From Pirellulales bacterium (GTDB lineage: Bacteria > Planctomycetota > Planctomycetia > Pirellulales > Thermoguttaceae): a stretch of DNA of 64,000 nucleotides. The notes beneath the pieces are model-generated. The model was not told where the DNA came from. It saw nothing but the letters and a program-made list of their open reading frames with translations, and made no database searches. A program made the translations under genes and the position numbers. Location of the stretch: NCBI GenBank assembly GCA_016935315.1, contig JAFGRD010000100.1, positions 82,197 through 146,196 on the forward strand, read 5' to 3'. Shown here piece by piece: positions 26,331 through 35,543 of this stretch; the stretch's first letter is position 1, and each line of letters begins with the position of its first letter.

Positions 26331-27404
26331 TTGGCACAAGCCGGCTCCAATTCGGGTGCGATTACCTTAGACGAGCTGATCGCACTGAACGATGAAATTG
26401 CGGCCTTGGTCCGCGCCGGGGTCCCGCTGGAACCGGCGCTGGCCGAGTTGGGCGGCGATCTGCCCGGCAGGCTGGGGCGAATCGTCGCCGGTCTGGCCGA
26501 ACGCACGAACCGAGGGGAATCGCTGTTGCAGGCGCTCGGGGATGCGTCGCTTCGCATGCCGCCGGTGTATCGGGCGGTCGTCGAGGCGGGCCTGAAGTCG
26601 GGGCGTTTGCCCACGGCCCTGGAGGCCCTGGCCGGCTCGATTCGCCGTTTGGCCGAGACGCGACGCGGCCTGGCCACCGCAGCGATTTATCCCCTGATCG
26701 TGTTCTTGCTGGCCTGGTGGTTCTTCGGCTTGTTCTGCGCGAAGATCGCTCCCTCGTTGCTGTTCTGCTTCGAGCGGCTGGATATTCCCGGCGGCGGCGT
26801 CCTCGGCCGCCTTGCCGCCTGGGGTCCGTCGGCCGTCTACTGGGAGCCGCTGATTCCGCTGGCGGTGTTGGCGGCGGCCGGAACATGGTGGTTTCACACT
26901 GGACGAGCCTCAAGCGTCCAGCCCGGCCCGGCCAGCCGGCTGATCGGCTGGATGCCCTGGATGGGGCCCAGCCTGAAATGGAGCCGGGCGGCCACGTTCG
27001 TCGAGGTCCTGGCCCTGCTGGTCGAAAACGGGGTGCCGATGCACGACGGCATCCTGCTGGCCGCCGAGGCTTCCGGCGATGCGCGGGTCCTGCTGGCCGC
27101 CAGGAGTTTGGCCGCCGCGGTGCAAAACGGCGAGACCGTCGACCTGGATCGGCTCCGGGCGGCCGGACTCCCCCCGCTGCTGTCCTGGCTGATGGGCGCC
27201 GGGCAGCGGCAGGGAGCGCTGCTGCCGGCATTAAAGCACGCCGCCGAAACGTACCACCGTCGTGCCCAACACCAGGCCGACAAGGCCCGACTCCTGCTGC
27301 CGGTCGTGTTGACGGTTGTGATCGGCGGAGGCATTACGCTGTTGTACACGTTGATCCTGTTTGTCCCTTACGCCACGATGCTGAAAACGCTTTCGGCACC
27401 CTAA
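26331..27404 (+). CDS. GspF-family inner-membrane platform protein (first of three)
   Basis: About 357 residues with two T2SF domains (about 15-130 and 215-335). Each is a cytoplasmic helical bundle followed by hydrophobic helices (about 120-145, 180-200 and 325-348). First domain: ALVRAGVPLEPALAELGGDL; second: LALLVENGVPMHDGILLAAE. GspF/PilC proteins are the rotary platform that the ATPase works on. The start is TTG at 26331, 10 bases after gspE. It is followed at once by two further GspF-type genes, which is unusual. Confidence 0.9.
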   Translation: MAQAGSNSGAITLDELIALNDEIAALVRAGVPLEPALAELGGDLPGRLGRIVAGLAERTNRGESLLQALGDASLRMPPVYRAVVEAGLKSGRLPTALEALAGSIRRLAETRRGLATAAIYPLIVFLLAWWFFGLFCAKIAPSLLFCFERLDIPGGGVLGRLAAWGPSAVYWEPLIPLAVLAAAGTWWFHTGRASSVQPGPASRLIGWMPWMGPSLKWSRAATFVEVLALLVENGVPMHDGILLAAEASGDARVLLAARSLAAAVQNGETVDLDRLRAAGLPPLLSWLMGAGQRQGALLPALKHAAETYHRRAQHQADKARLLLPVVLTVVIGGGITLLYTLILFVPYATMLKTLSAP

Positions 27405-27410
27405 CGACCG

Positions 27411-28472
27411 ATGCCCCAATTCCGCAACGATTCCGACGATTCGCAGGGCCGCCTGGCCTCGGAGGAGGCGCTTGAGCTGGCCGCCCAAGTGGCCGAGCTG
27501 GCCAAGGCCGGTCTGCCGCTGGAGGCTGGGTTGCGGGCGTTGGCGGACGAGTTGCCAGGCGGGCACCTGCGGCACGCGCTGCGCGCGATGGCAACCCGGC
27601 TGCAGGCCGGTGTTTCGCTGGAAGAGGCCCTCAACGCCCGGGATCGGCAACTGCCCGCCCATGTTCGCGCTCTGGTGCTGGCCGGCGTGCGCAGTGGCCG
27701 GCTGGCGGAAGTGATGGGGGAATTCGTCGATCTCCAGCGGAGCCAAGTCGAGTTGCAGCGGCGCGTGTCGCTGGCAATGGCCTATCCGATCCTGCTGATG
27801 TTTTTGCTCTCGGGGCTGCTGGTCTTCCTCAATACCGTGGTCGTTCGAGGGATGGTTGAGATTTACGAGGATTTCGAGGCGGAATTGCCGATGCTGACGC
27901 AGTTCGTCGTGTCGACCTCGGGCCCCGGCACGTGGCTCGTGGTGGGATTGACGTGGTTGCTGGTCGTCACCGGCATCCTGTTTGCGATCGCGCCGGCGAC
28001 GGCCTGGGTATCGCGACTGTTCTGCATCGTGCCTTTCATCGGCCCGTTGTGGCGATTCAATCGGCTGGCGCAATTCGCCCGGCTGATGGGAGTGTTTCTG
28101 GAGCAGGAGGTGCCCTTGCCCAGCGCGTTGCGGTTGACGGCCGAAGGGCTCCGCGACGCCGACCTGGGTCGCGCGTGCTACCGGGTGGCCGCGGAAGTGG
28201 AGGCAGGCCGCCCGTTGGCCGAGAGTCTGGCCTCGCGGCGGCAGTTTCCCCACAGCCTGATCCCGCTGATGCAGTGGGGCCAGCGCACTGCGGCACTGCC
28301 CGAAGGCTTCCGCGCGGCGGCCGAGATGTTCGAGGGCCGTGTGGAGAACCAAGGGACGCTGCTGGAAGCCGTCCTGCTGCCGCTGACGTTCCTGCTGATC
28401 ATCGTGTTCATCGGTTTCTTCGTGGTGGCAATGCTCGTGCCCATGGTTTCCTTGATTCAAGCGTTAACGTAG
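27411..28472 (+). CDS. GspF-family inner-membrane platform protein (second of three)
   Basis: About 353 residues with two T2SF domains: AELAKAGLPLEAGLRALADEL (about 25-140) and RLMGVFLEQEVPLPSALRL (about 220-340). Membrane helices lie between and at the end (LLMFLLSGLLVFLNTVVV; LLIIVFIGFFVVAMLVPMV). It is clearly a paralogue of the genes on either side but diverged along its length, so this is not a recent duplication. It begins 6 bases after the first platform gene and ends 8 bases before the third. Confidence 0.92.
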   Translation: MPQFRNDSDDSQGRLASEEALELAAQVAELAKAGLPLEAGLRALADELPGGHLRHALRAMATRLQAGVSLEEALNARDRQLPAHVRALVLAGVRSGRLAEVMGEFVDLQRSQVELQRRVSLAMAYPILLMFLLSGLLVFLNTVVVRGMVEIYEDFEAELPMLTQFVVSTSGPGTWLVVGLTWLLVVTGILFAIAPATAWVSRLFCIVPFIGPLWRFNRLAQFARLMGVFLEQEVPLPSALRLTAEGLRDADLGRACYRVAAEVEAGRPLAESLASRRQFPHSLIPLMQWGQRTAALPEGFRAAAEMFEGRVENQGTLLEAVLLPLTFLLIIVFIGFFVVAMLVPMVSLIQALT

Positions 28473-28480
28473 CACGGACC

Positions 28481-29755
28481 ATGCCTTCCCTTGGCGTCAT
28501 GCTCCTGGTTGCCTTCCTCGGCCCGATCCTCTTCGGGATGGCCGTGCTGGTTGGATTGCGCCTCGTTTCCGATTTTTCGGGGTCGGCAGGCGATGATCTG
28601 TCGCATCTGGTTCTTACCGTGGTGGGTTGGGTCTTGCTGATCGTCGGGGGTGTCGCGGGATTCCTGGTCCTGTTGGTCAGTCCCTTGGGGCTCGTGCTCT
28701 GGTCGATCATCCTGCTGGTGATCGTCGAGATCGTGGTCAGGAATCGGATATCGCAACAATACGCGTTCTTGTGGGTCCTGACGGTAGCGGCCCAGCGGCT
28801 GGTGCCGCTGGCGCCCGCCATCGAGGCCTTCGCCCGGGAACGCTGGGGGAGTTTCGCCTTTCGGGCGCGACGCCTGGCCGGGATGCTCTCGGCGGGCGTG
28901 CCCCTGCCCGACGGGCTGCAACGCTCGCCCGGGTTGGTTCCCGGAGAGGTGCTGCCGCTGATCCGTGTTGGCTACGAGTCGGGCGCCCTGGCGACCGGTC
29001 TGCGCCAAGCGGTGGCCGCGCGCGACTTCCGCCGCCAGTTGTGGCTTTCGCTGGTGGGAAGAATTCTGTACGTTTGTGGGGTAGCCGTTTTCGGCACGGC
29101 GATCCTGATCTTTGTGATGATGAAAATCGTCCCTTCCTACGAGAGGATCTTCTGGGACTTTGAAGTCGAGCTGCCTGCGATGACCAGGGCGCTGATCGAA
29201 CTGTGCGGACTGTTTGCCGAGTATTGGTTCTTCTTCTCGCCGCTTTTCATGGCCATCGGGTTCGTTCTCCTGCACGGAGTGCTGCGATACATGGGCATCG
29301 TCGAATGGGAGCTGCCGGGGATAAGTCGGCTGACGCGGCGCCTGGACACGGCCACGATCCTCGAAGCGTTGGCCCTGGCGGCCGAACGCCGGCGCCCCCT
29401 GCCCGACGTGGTGAAGTCGTTGGCCTGGTCCTATCCGAACCCGGCAATCCGCCGGCGGCTGGCACGGGTGCTGGAGGATCTGCAGGCAGGTGCTCCCTGG
29501 TGCGAGAGCCTGCACGCGCGGGACTTGATCCAGTGCGCCGACCTGGGGATCCTGCAAGCGGCCGAGCGGGCGGGCAACCTGCCTTGGGCGCTGAGGGAGA
29601 TGGCCGACAGCAACCGCCGCCGGCTGGGCTATCGGCTGCAGGCGCTGGTGCAAGTGCTGTTTCCGCCGTTGGTGATTGCCATGGGAATGATGGTAATGTT
29701 TATTGTGGTGTCGTTGTTTCTCCCGATCATCACGCTGATCAACCAATTGACATGA
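28481..29755 (+). CDS. GspF-family inner-membrane platform protein (third of three, extended N-terminus)
   Basis: About 424 residues. Compared with its two neighbours it has an added N-terminal hydrophobic section, about residues 1-85, of two or three membrane helices. The two T2SF domains follow (ARRLAGMLSAGVPLPDGLQ and ALALAAERRRPLPDVVKSL). The last helix is VIAMGMMVMFIVVSLFLPII. The ATG at 28481 is chosen over a long spurious upstream frame that overlaps the previous gene. Its stop overlaps the next start (ATGA), implying translational coupling to the pseudopilin gene. Confidence 0.9.
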   Translation: MPSLGVMLLVAFLGPILFGMAVLVGLRLVSDFSGSAGDDLSHLVLTVVGWVLLIVGGVAGFLVLLVSPLGLVLWSIILLVIVEIVVRNRISQQYAFLWVLTVAAQRLVPLAPAIEAFARERWGSFAFRARRLAGMLSAGVPLPDGLQRSPGLVPGEVLPLIRVGYESGALATGLRQAVAARDFRRQLWLSLVGRILYVCGVAVFGTAILIFVMMKIVPSYERIFWDFEVELPAMTRALIELCGLFAEYWFFFSPLFMAIGFVLLHGVLRYMGIVEWELPGISRLTRRLDTATILEALALAAERRRPLPDVVKSLAWSYPNPAIRRRLARVLEDLQAGAPWCESLHARDLIQCADLGILQAAERAGNLPWALREMADSNRRRLGYRLQALVQVLFPPLVIAMGMMVMFIVVSLFLPIITLINQLT

Positions 29756-30162
29756 CGATGAAACCGCGCGGAACAACGCTGCTGGAAGTAGTCACCGCCG
29801 GTGCGCTGCTGGCAGCCGTGATGCTTCTTTGCCTGCAACTGACCGCGGCCACGGCCACGGGCAACCGGGCATTGGACCATCGTCTGGCAGCGATCCGCGA
29901 GGCGGCCAACCTGATGGAACGCCTGGCGACAATCCCCTGGGACGACCTGACGCCCCAGACGGTTCAGGACGCCCAACTGGGAGAAGCGGCCCGCGATGCC
30001 TTGCCGGGGGCTACCGTGCAAGTCGACCTGACAACCGGTGAAGACCAGCCGGCGGCCAAGCGGATTGCCGTGGTGATCGGCTGGCACGAGCGTGCGGGCC
30101 AGCCGGTCGCGCCCGTCCGACTGGTGGCTTGGAGATATCGGGAAATCACCTTGCAGGACTGA
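29752..30162 (+). CDS. Minor pseudopilin-like protein (GspI position)
   Basis: About 136 residues. A short basic leader ends in Gly, then TTLLEVVTAGALLAAVMLLCLQL is a type IV pilin-like hydrophobic helix with Glu at position +5. A small soluble domain follows with no recognised motif. It overlaps the third platform gene by four bases. Size, position and the next gene suggest the GspI-like minor pseudopilin, but similarity is limited to the N-terminus. Confidence 0.75.
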   Translation: MTMKPRGTTLLEVVTAGALLAAVMLLCLQLTAATATGNRALDHRLAAIREAANLMERLATIPWDDLTPQTVQDAQLGEAARDALPGATVQVDLTTGEDQPAAKRIAVVIGWHERAGQPVAPVRLVAWRYREITLQD

Positions 30163-30165
30163 GCA

Positions 30166-30711
30166 GTGAACATGAGACACCGCCACGGATACATGTTGGT
30201 CGAGCTGTTGACCGCGATGACGATCGGCTCGGTGCTGCTGGCCGTTGCGACGGGGCTGTTGTTGACCGTGCTGCGAATCGACCGCGCCGCCCGCGAGCGG
30301 GCCGGTCAGCGCATCGCGCTGGGCCGGCTGAGCGAGCAGTTTCGCCGCGACGTCCGCGCCGCGACCGCCATGGCCCGACCGGATGCCCCCGAGGGCGCTG
30401 AATTCCTGCGGGAACCGGATCACACGGTGACCTATCAAGCGGAAGATGGGTATCTGGTCCGTACCGAGCGGAGAGACGGGGCCGTACGACAGCAGGAGGC
30501 GTTTCGGCTGCCGTCGGGAACGACCGCCTTGATGGAAACCCGAGACGACGTGGAGCCGGCAATCGTCAGCCTGCGCATTGTGGACCACCCGGCAACGGAG
30601 TCGGCGAACGCGCAGTCGGCGAAGCCGTTGGCGCGGCCGACCGTGCGCGTTGACGCCGCGCTGGCCAGGGATCACCGTTTTCTCACCAGCCGGGAGGGGC
30701 CGCTGCCATGA
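30166..30711 (+). CDS. Minor pseudopilin-like protein (GspJ position)
   Basis: About 181 residues. The leader MNMRHRHG is followed by YMLVELLTAMTIGSVLLAV, the class III signal and N-methylation helix of type IV pilins, with the Glu at +5. The C-terminal 140 residues form a soluble domain resembling prepilin-type GspJ/PulJ proteins in length and charge. A GTG at 30166 and an ATG at 30172 are both possible starts. The end overlaps the next gene by four bases. Confidence 0.8.
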   Translation: MNMRHRHGYMLVELLTAMTIGSVLLAVATGLLLTVLRIDRAARERAGQRIALGRLSEQFRRDVRAATAMARPDAPEGAEFLREPDHTVTYQAEDGYLVRTERRDGAVRQQEAFRLPSGTTALMETRDDVEPAIVSLRIVDHPATESANAQSAKPLARPTVRVDAALARDHRFLTSREGPLP

Positions 30712-31139
30712 ACGTGGCCGGGAAGAACCGCCCGACTCTTCTTGGGAACGCCAGACGCCCCCGAGGTGCCGTCCTGGTGGTCGCCATCGCTTGCCTGGTG
30801 ATCGTGTCGGCCCTGTTGGTGTCGGCCGTGAAGCTGGTCGCGCTGGGGCGAAAGGCGACGGACGTCCATTCGTGGCGGATCCAGGCCGGTTGGCTGGCCG
30901 AGTCGGGCCTGGAGCGAGCCGCCGCCCGGCTGGCCGCCGATGCCGCCTACGCGGGCGAGACCTGGACCCTTTCCGCCGAGCAGCTTGGCGGCCGCAGCGG
31001 CGCGACCGTCGAGATCACCCTGGAAAGCGTTGCCGACCGGCCCGATCAGCGCCTGGTTCGCGTTCAGGCCAATTACCCCGACCACCCGCACCATCGCGTT
31101 CAAGAAAACAGACAAGCCGTGGTGCCGCTTTTGGAATAG
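30708..31139 (+). CDS. Small GspK/PilX-like pseudopilin-associated protein
   Basis: About 143 residues. RRPRGAVLVVAIACLVIVSA is a pilin-like helix that lacks the +5 Glu, which is typical of the tip protein GspK. The following WLAESGLERAAARLAADA resembles the segment after the helix in GspK/PilX proteins. It is much shorter than classical GspK (about 300 residues), so it lacks the large alpha domain. It is coupled by overlap to the preceding gene and lies 11 bases before the DUF1559 gene. Confidence 0.72.
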   Translation: MNVAGKNRPTLLGNARRPRGAVLVVAIACLVIVSALLVSAVKLVALGRKATDVHSWRIQAGWLAESGLERAAARLAADAAYAGETWTLSAEQLGGRSGATVEITLESVADRPDQRLVRVQANYPDHPHHRVQENRQAVVPLLE

Positions 31140-31150
31140 GAGAACAGACG

Positions 31151-32047
31151 ATGAAGTCCCGCCAGGCGTTCACTCTCGTCGAGCTGTTGGTCGTGATTGC
31201 GATCATCGGCATCCTGATTGCCTTGATGTTGCCGGGCATTCAGGCGGCCCGGGAAGCGGCCCGCCGGGCGAGCTGCCTGAACAACCTCACCAACCTTGGC
31301 ATCGCACTGCAGAACTTCGAGGCCGCGCAAAACTCGTTGCCCTCCGGCGTGATCGACACCAAGGGCCCGATCGCCAGCGTTCCGCGCGGGCAGCACCAGG
31401 GATGGCTGATCTTCCTGTTGCCCTACCTCGACGAGCAGGCGGCGTTCCAGCACGTCGACCTCTCGGTCAGCGTCTACGACAAGAAGAACGAGCCGGTCCG
31501 CAATCTCCGCATCGGCTCGCTGTTGTGTCCCAGCGATGCCGGGGGTTATTACAACGAAGGTTCCGCCCCGAGCAACTATGCCGGCTGCCACCACGACGTG
31601 GAGGCCCCGATCGACGCCGACAACCACGGTGTGCTGTTCCTCAACAGCCGCATTCGCAGCACCGAGATTCCCGACGGCGCGTCGCACACGATCGTGGTGG
31701 GCGAAAAGAGACTCGATCCCGACGATCTCGGTTGGATGTCGGGTACCAGAGCGACGTTGCGCAACACGGGCACGCCCTTGAGCCGAACGCCCCTGCGTAC
31801 GGAGGACTTGCCGCCGGAAGACGAGGACGGCACGCAAGTCGAGGCGCCGGCCGAAGCTCCGGTCCTTCCGGCGGATCTGGAAGTCGGCGGGTTCGGCTCC
31901 GATCACAGCGGCGTGACGAACCTCTTGTTCGGCGACGGCACCGTCCACGCCATGGCCGACGCCACGGACCCGATCGTGCTCCAGCAGCTTGGCCACCGGG
32001 AAGACGGCAAGCTGCTCACCGACGGCCCCACCCGGAGCCAACCGTAG
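31151..32047 (+). CDS. DUF1559 domain type II secretion/pilin-like protein
   Basis: About 298 residues. The N-terminus FTLVELLVVIAIIGILIALM is a textbook prepilin cleavage site and helix, here after Ala rather than Gly, then LPGIQAAREAARRASC. The C-terminus has the H-x9-DG motif (DHSGVTNLLFGDGTVHAM). DUF1559 proteins are heavily expanded in planctomycetes and are taken to be pseudopilins or pilin-like surface proteins. Here it is the last pilin of an assembly operon, so it is a good candidate for the major subunit of this machine. An acidic, Pro-rich insert lies at about residues 210-245. Confidence 0.93.
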   Translation: MKSRQAFTLVELLVVIAIIGILIALMLPGIQAAREAARRASCLNNLTNLGIALQNFEAAQNSLPSGVIDTKGPIASVPRGQHQGWLIFLLPYLDEQAAFQHVDLSVSVYDKKNEPVRNLRIGSLLCPSDAGGYYNEGSAPSNYAGCHHDVEAPIDADNHGVLFLNSRIRSTEIPDGASHTIVVGEKRLDPDDLGWMSGTRATLRNTGTPLSRTPLRTEDLPPEDEDGTQVEAPAEAPVLPADLEVGGFGSDHSGVTNLLFGDGTVHAMADATDPIVLQQLGHREDGKLLTDGPTRSQP

Positions 32048-32082
32048 GCCTGCTCGATAGACAGAAAGAGTCCAGCCGGGGC

Positions 32083-33990
32083 ATGATCCTCCTCGAAGTC
32101 GAAGCCGTTAGCAAGCATTTCGGTCCCGAGCCGGTTCTGGACGGGGTCTCGGTGACAGTGCGTGCCGGCGAGCGGATCGCCCTGGCGGGGCCCAACGGCA
32201 GCGGCAAGACCACGCTGCTGCGGATTCTCGCCGGCGAGGAGGAGCCGGACGGAGGCTCCTGCCGGCTCCATGCGTCGGTCCATTTGGGCTTCCTGCAGCA
32301 GCAACCCGATTTCCCGCCGCGACGCACCCTCTGGGACGAGGCCGCCGGTGCCCTGGCCGATCTCGTCTGGCTGCAGGAAGAGGCGCTCGAAGTGGCAGAG
32401 GCCGTCGGCGAGGCTTCCGACGACGCCGAACGCGACCGGCTGGCTGCCCGATACGATCATCTCCAGCTGGAACTCCAACGGCGCGACGCCTACAACGTCG
32501 ACCATCGGATCAAGCGAGTGCTGCACGGTCTGGGGTTTGAGGAGGCGGCCTTCGCGCAGCCGGCCGCGTCGCTCAGCGGCGGTGAGCAGAACCGCCTGAT
32601 GTTGGCCAAGCTGCTGCTGGCCGAGCCCAACCTGATGTTGCTGGACGAGCCGTCGAACCATCTCGACATCGAGGCCACCGAGTGGCTCGAGGATTTCCTG
32701 TTGGAGAGCTCCGCGGCGATGGTCGTGGTCAGCCACGACCGCTGCTTCCTCGACAAGGTGACCAACCGCACGCTGGAGCTGTTTCGCGGCACGGTCGACG
32801 ACTATGCCGGGAACTTCTCGGCCTACTGGCGTCAGAAGGCCGAACGGCTGTTGGTCCAGCGAAGAACCTACGAGAAGCGGCAGACGGAGATTGCCAAAGC
32901 GAAGGAGTTTATCCGCCGCAACGCCTACGGTCAGAAGCACGCCCAGGCGGAGGATCGCCGCAAGAAGCTCGCGCGCCTCGAGCCGGTCGAGCCGCCGCGC
33001 GAGATCGACGCCCCGGCGATGCGCTTTCCACAGCCGGCGCGATCCGGCGACATCGTGCTGCGTGCCGAGCACCTGGCCAAGGCGTATGGCCGGCCGCTGT
33101 TCGCCGGAGTCGACCTCGAGATCACGCGTGGCCAGCGATGGGCCCTGCTCGGGCCCAACGGCTGCGGCAAGACGACGCTGCTGCGGTGTCTGCTGGGGCT
33201 GACCGCGCCGGACACCGGGCGAGTCCACTTCGGAGCCGGCGTGGAAGTGGGCTACTTCGACCAGCAGCTTGCCGAGCTGGACGACGGTGTCCAGGCCGTC
33301 GAAGGTGTTCGGCCCGCGCGCAAGGACTTCAACGAACAACAACGCCGGGACCTTCTGGCCCGTTTCGGCTTGACCGGAGACACGGCATTGCAGGAGGTGG
33401 GCCGCCTCAGCGGTGGCGAGCGGTGCCGGGCGGGATTGGCCCGGCTGGCCGCCGCCGAAGCCAATTTCCTCGTGCTCGACGAGCCGACCAACCATCTCGA
33501 TCTTTGGGCCCGCGACGCCCTCGAGCGTGCCCTGCTGGCGTTTGAGGGAACTGCGCTGTTCGTTAGTCACGACCGCTACTTTGTCAATCGCGTGGCCGAT
33601 CATCTGCTGGTGGTCGAGGCAAATCGCGTGCGTGTCGTGGAGGGAAACTACCAGACGTACCGGCATCTGATCCATCGCCGCCCGGATGCCGCCGAGCCGG
33701 GGCGCTCCGAAGCCCGGGTCGCCACGGCGGAGAGGAAGTCTGATGCCACCAGGACGCCGGCGCCACGCCGCACGAAGCGTCGCTTTCCCTATCGGAAGGT
33801 GGCGGACCTGGAGGCCGAGATCTTTGAGCGAGAAGCGAGTGTGGAGGAACTCCACCGGCGGCTGGCCGATGGGGAAACCCATCGCGATGGCGACCGGGTA
33901 CGTCAAATCAAGGCGGAAATCGCTCAGCAGAAGGAGATGCTGGAGACCTTGTACGCGCATTGGGAAGAGGCCACCGAACTGAACTGGTAG
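32083..33990 (+). CDS. ABC-F family ATPase
   Basis: About 635 residues with two nucleotide-binding domains in one chain and no membrane helices. First domain: Walker A GPNGSGKTTLLR, signature LSGGEQNR, Walker B LMLLDEPSNHLD. Second: GPNGCGKTTLLR, LSGGERCR, FLVLDEPTNHLD. A linker of charged helices lies between, and a basic, coiled-coil C-terminal tail (about 560-635) resembles Uup. ABC-F proteins act on ribosomes or DNA rather than in transport. It begins 35 bases after the DUF1559 gene, so it may be read through from the pilus operon; a functional link is not implied. Confidence 0.92.
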   Translation: MILLEVEAVSKHFGPEPVLDGVSVTVRAGERIALAGPNGSGKTTLLRILAGEEEPDGGSCRLHASVHLGFLQQQPDFPPRRTLWDEAAGALADLVWLQEEALEVAEAVGEASDDAERDRLAARYDHLQLELQRRDAYNVDHRIKRVLHGLGFEEAAFAQPAASLSGGEQNRLMLAKLLLAEPNLMLLDEPSNHLDIEATEWLEDFLLESSAAMVVVSHDRCFLDKVTNRTLELFRGTVDDYAGNFSAYWRQKAERLLVQRRTYEKRQTEIAKAKEFIRRNAYGQKHAQAEDRRKKLARLEPVEPPREIDAPAMRFPQPARSGDIVLRAEHLAKAYGRPLFAGVDLEITRGQRWALLGPNGCGKTTLLRCLLGLTAPDTGRVHFGAGVEVGYFDQQLAELDDGVQAVEGVRPARKDFNEQQRRDLLARFGLTGDTALQEVGRLSGGERCRAGLARLAAAEANFLVLDEPTNHLDLWARDALERALLAFEGTALFVSHDRYFVNRVADHLLVVEANRVRVVEGNYQTYRHLIHRRPDAAEPGRSEARVATAERKSDATRTPAPRRTKRRFPYRKVADLEAEIFEREASVEELHRRLADGETHRDGDRVRQIKAEIAQQKEMLETLYAHWEEATELNW

Positions 33991-34181
33991 GCATTCGCAG
34001 CCGACTCTCCCAGTCAGACCCTCCGCATCCTCCCACTCCTCATTCTTGTTACGACCGGCCTTGGCGGCACAACGGCCTACCCCGTCCGGCTCCGGCGTTA
34101 CCTCCTTTTCTGAAGTAGGGTTAAAGGTGATACGCTACCGGTTGTTCTGGGTTTGGCCGGCCGAGTCGGCCGCGGGGTGAA

Positions 34182-35492
34182 ATGTCCTACATTTTCTTCA
34201 TCTCGATCTTGAATCTCGCCCTGGGGTTCGGTGTGGCCGTATACGTCGGAAGGCAATTCGCCTCAGCGGCCGGCGGGCCTCAGCCCGCACCGCCGCGCAC
34301 GCCACGCCAGACGCCGGCGCCGCCCGACGTGCAAGACAAGGCAGCCGACAGCAGTGGCGCGACTCCCCACAGTAGCGAGGACGAGGCGGCCGCCGCCGAG
34401 GCGGCCGAAGCCGTGGCGGCGATGCTCTCGGAGCAACTGGCCGGAAACCGGCTCTCCGCGGAGCCGGAACGGGAAAAAAGCGCCAGCGAACAGTCGGTCG
34501 AGCGGCTCGTCGAGGGCGTGGAACAATACCATCAGCGACTGGCTCGGGCCGACGACGAGTTGCGGGATTATCTGGAGACCCCGGACGCGGAGGCCATCGA
34601 GACCTGCCTGAGCGAGGTTCTCAAGGCCACCGAGGAATACTTGGAAGGACGCGGAGAGGCATACGGGCAGTTTGAGGAAATCCACGCAGAAAAGCCGGAG
34701 TTCGACGCGGTCAAGAGCGACATGCAGGCGGCCATCGAGCGGCAGGACGATCAAATCAAGAGCGCGACAGCCACGATCGAAGAGTTCGACTACGGAGGGG
34801 ACCTGGAAGAAGGTTGCCTCCAGGTAGTCACCGAGACCAGCAAGCTGCTGGACGGGAACAACGCCCTGCGCGGCACGCTTCACGAAGCCACCGTCCGCGT
34901 GGCGCGCCATGAAAAGCGTCTCGAGGAAGTCGATCCGGCAGCCCGAATCGACGAACTCACGGGACTTTGCAGCCGGGCCGGCTTGGAAGCGGAACTGTCC
35001 GAATGGTGGGCCAAAGACCCGCATCGGACGCGGCGGCTGAGCGCGGCGTTTCTCGACATCGATCGATTTGCCCATGTCAACGAGCAACACGGACACAAGG
35101 TGGGTGATCAGGTCCTCCGCACCGTGGGGCAGTTCCTGGCATCGCTGAGCCGCGACGAGACGATTGCGGGGCGATTCGCCGGGCAACGGTTTCTGTTTCT
35201 GTTTCCGGATGGCGATTCCCGGCTGGCCACCAGCGTTGCCGAGCGGGCACGGCAGTCGATCGAGCTCATTCGCTTCTCGTACAAGGAGTCGGAGTTCCAA
35301 ATCTCCGTCAGTTGTGCGGTCATCGACGCAGACGGGGCAGACACCACGGAGACTCTTTTTGCCCGCGGCGCAACCACCTTGCAGGAGGCGAAGCGCTACG
35401 GCCGCAATCGCACGTTCCTGCACGACGGCAAGTACCCCACGCCGGTCGTGCCACCGAACTTCCCGCTGGAAGAGAAGCGAGTGGTCCTGTAG
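34182..35492 (+). CDS. Membrane-anchored degenerate GGDEF domain protein
   Basis: About 436 residues. One N-terminal membrane helix (about 3-25) is followed by a Pro/Ala-rich acidic linker, a helical region at about 85-260, and a GGDEF fold at about 265-425. The domain entry DELTGLCSRAGLEAEL and the FLDIDRFAHVNEQHGHKVGD metal/GTP region are intact. The signature loop, however, reads AGQRF (residues 333-337) instead of GGDEF or GGEEF. Diguanylate cyclase activity is therefore unlikely; a c-di-GMP or GTP sensing or scaffolding role is inferred. The next gene, 51 bases on, encodes a PilZ receptor, supporting a shared signalling module. Confidence 0.88.
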   Translation: MSYIFFISILNLALGFGVAVYVGRQFASAAGGPQPAPPRTPRQTPAPPDVQDKAADSSGATPHSSEDEAAAAEAAEAVAAMLSEQLAGNRLSAEPEREKSASEQSVERLVEGVEQYHQRLARADDELRDYLETPDAEAIETCLSEVLKATEEYLEGRGEAYGQFEEIHAEKPEFDAVKSDMQAAIERQDDQIKSATATIEEFDYGGDLEEGCLQVVTETSKLLDGNNALRGTLHEATVRVARHEKRLEEVDPAARIDELTGLCSRAGLEAELSEWWAKDPHRTRRLSAAFLDIDRFAHVNEQHGHKVGDQVLRTVGQFLASLSRDETIAGRFAGQRFLFLFPDGDSRLATSVAERARQSIELIRFSYKESEFQISVSCAVIDADGADTTETLFARGATTLQEAKRYGRNRTFLHDGKYPTPVVPPNFPLEEKRVVL

Positions 35493-35543
35493 CCCGCAAT
35501 CGCTTAAGAACAACAACGTTTTCCGGGTGTTCCGCTGAAAGAC

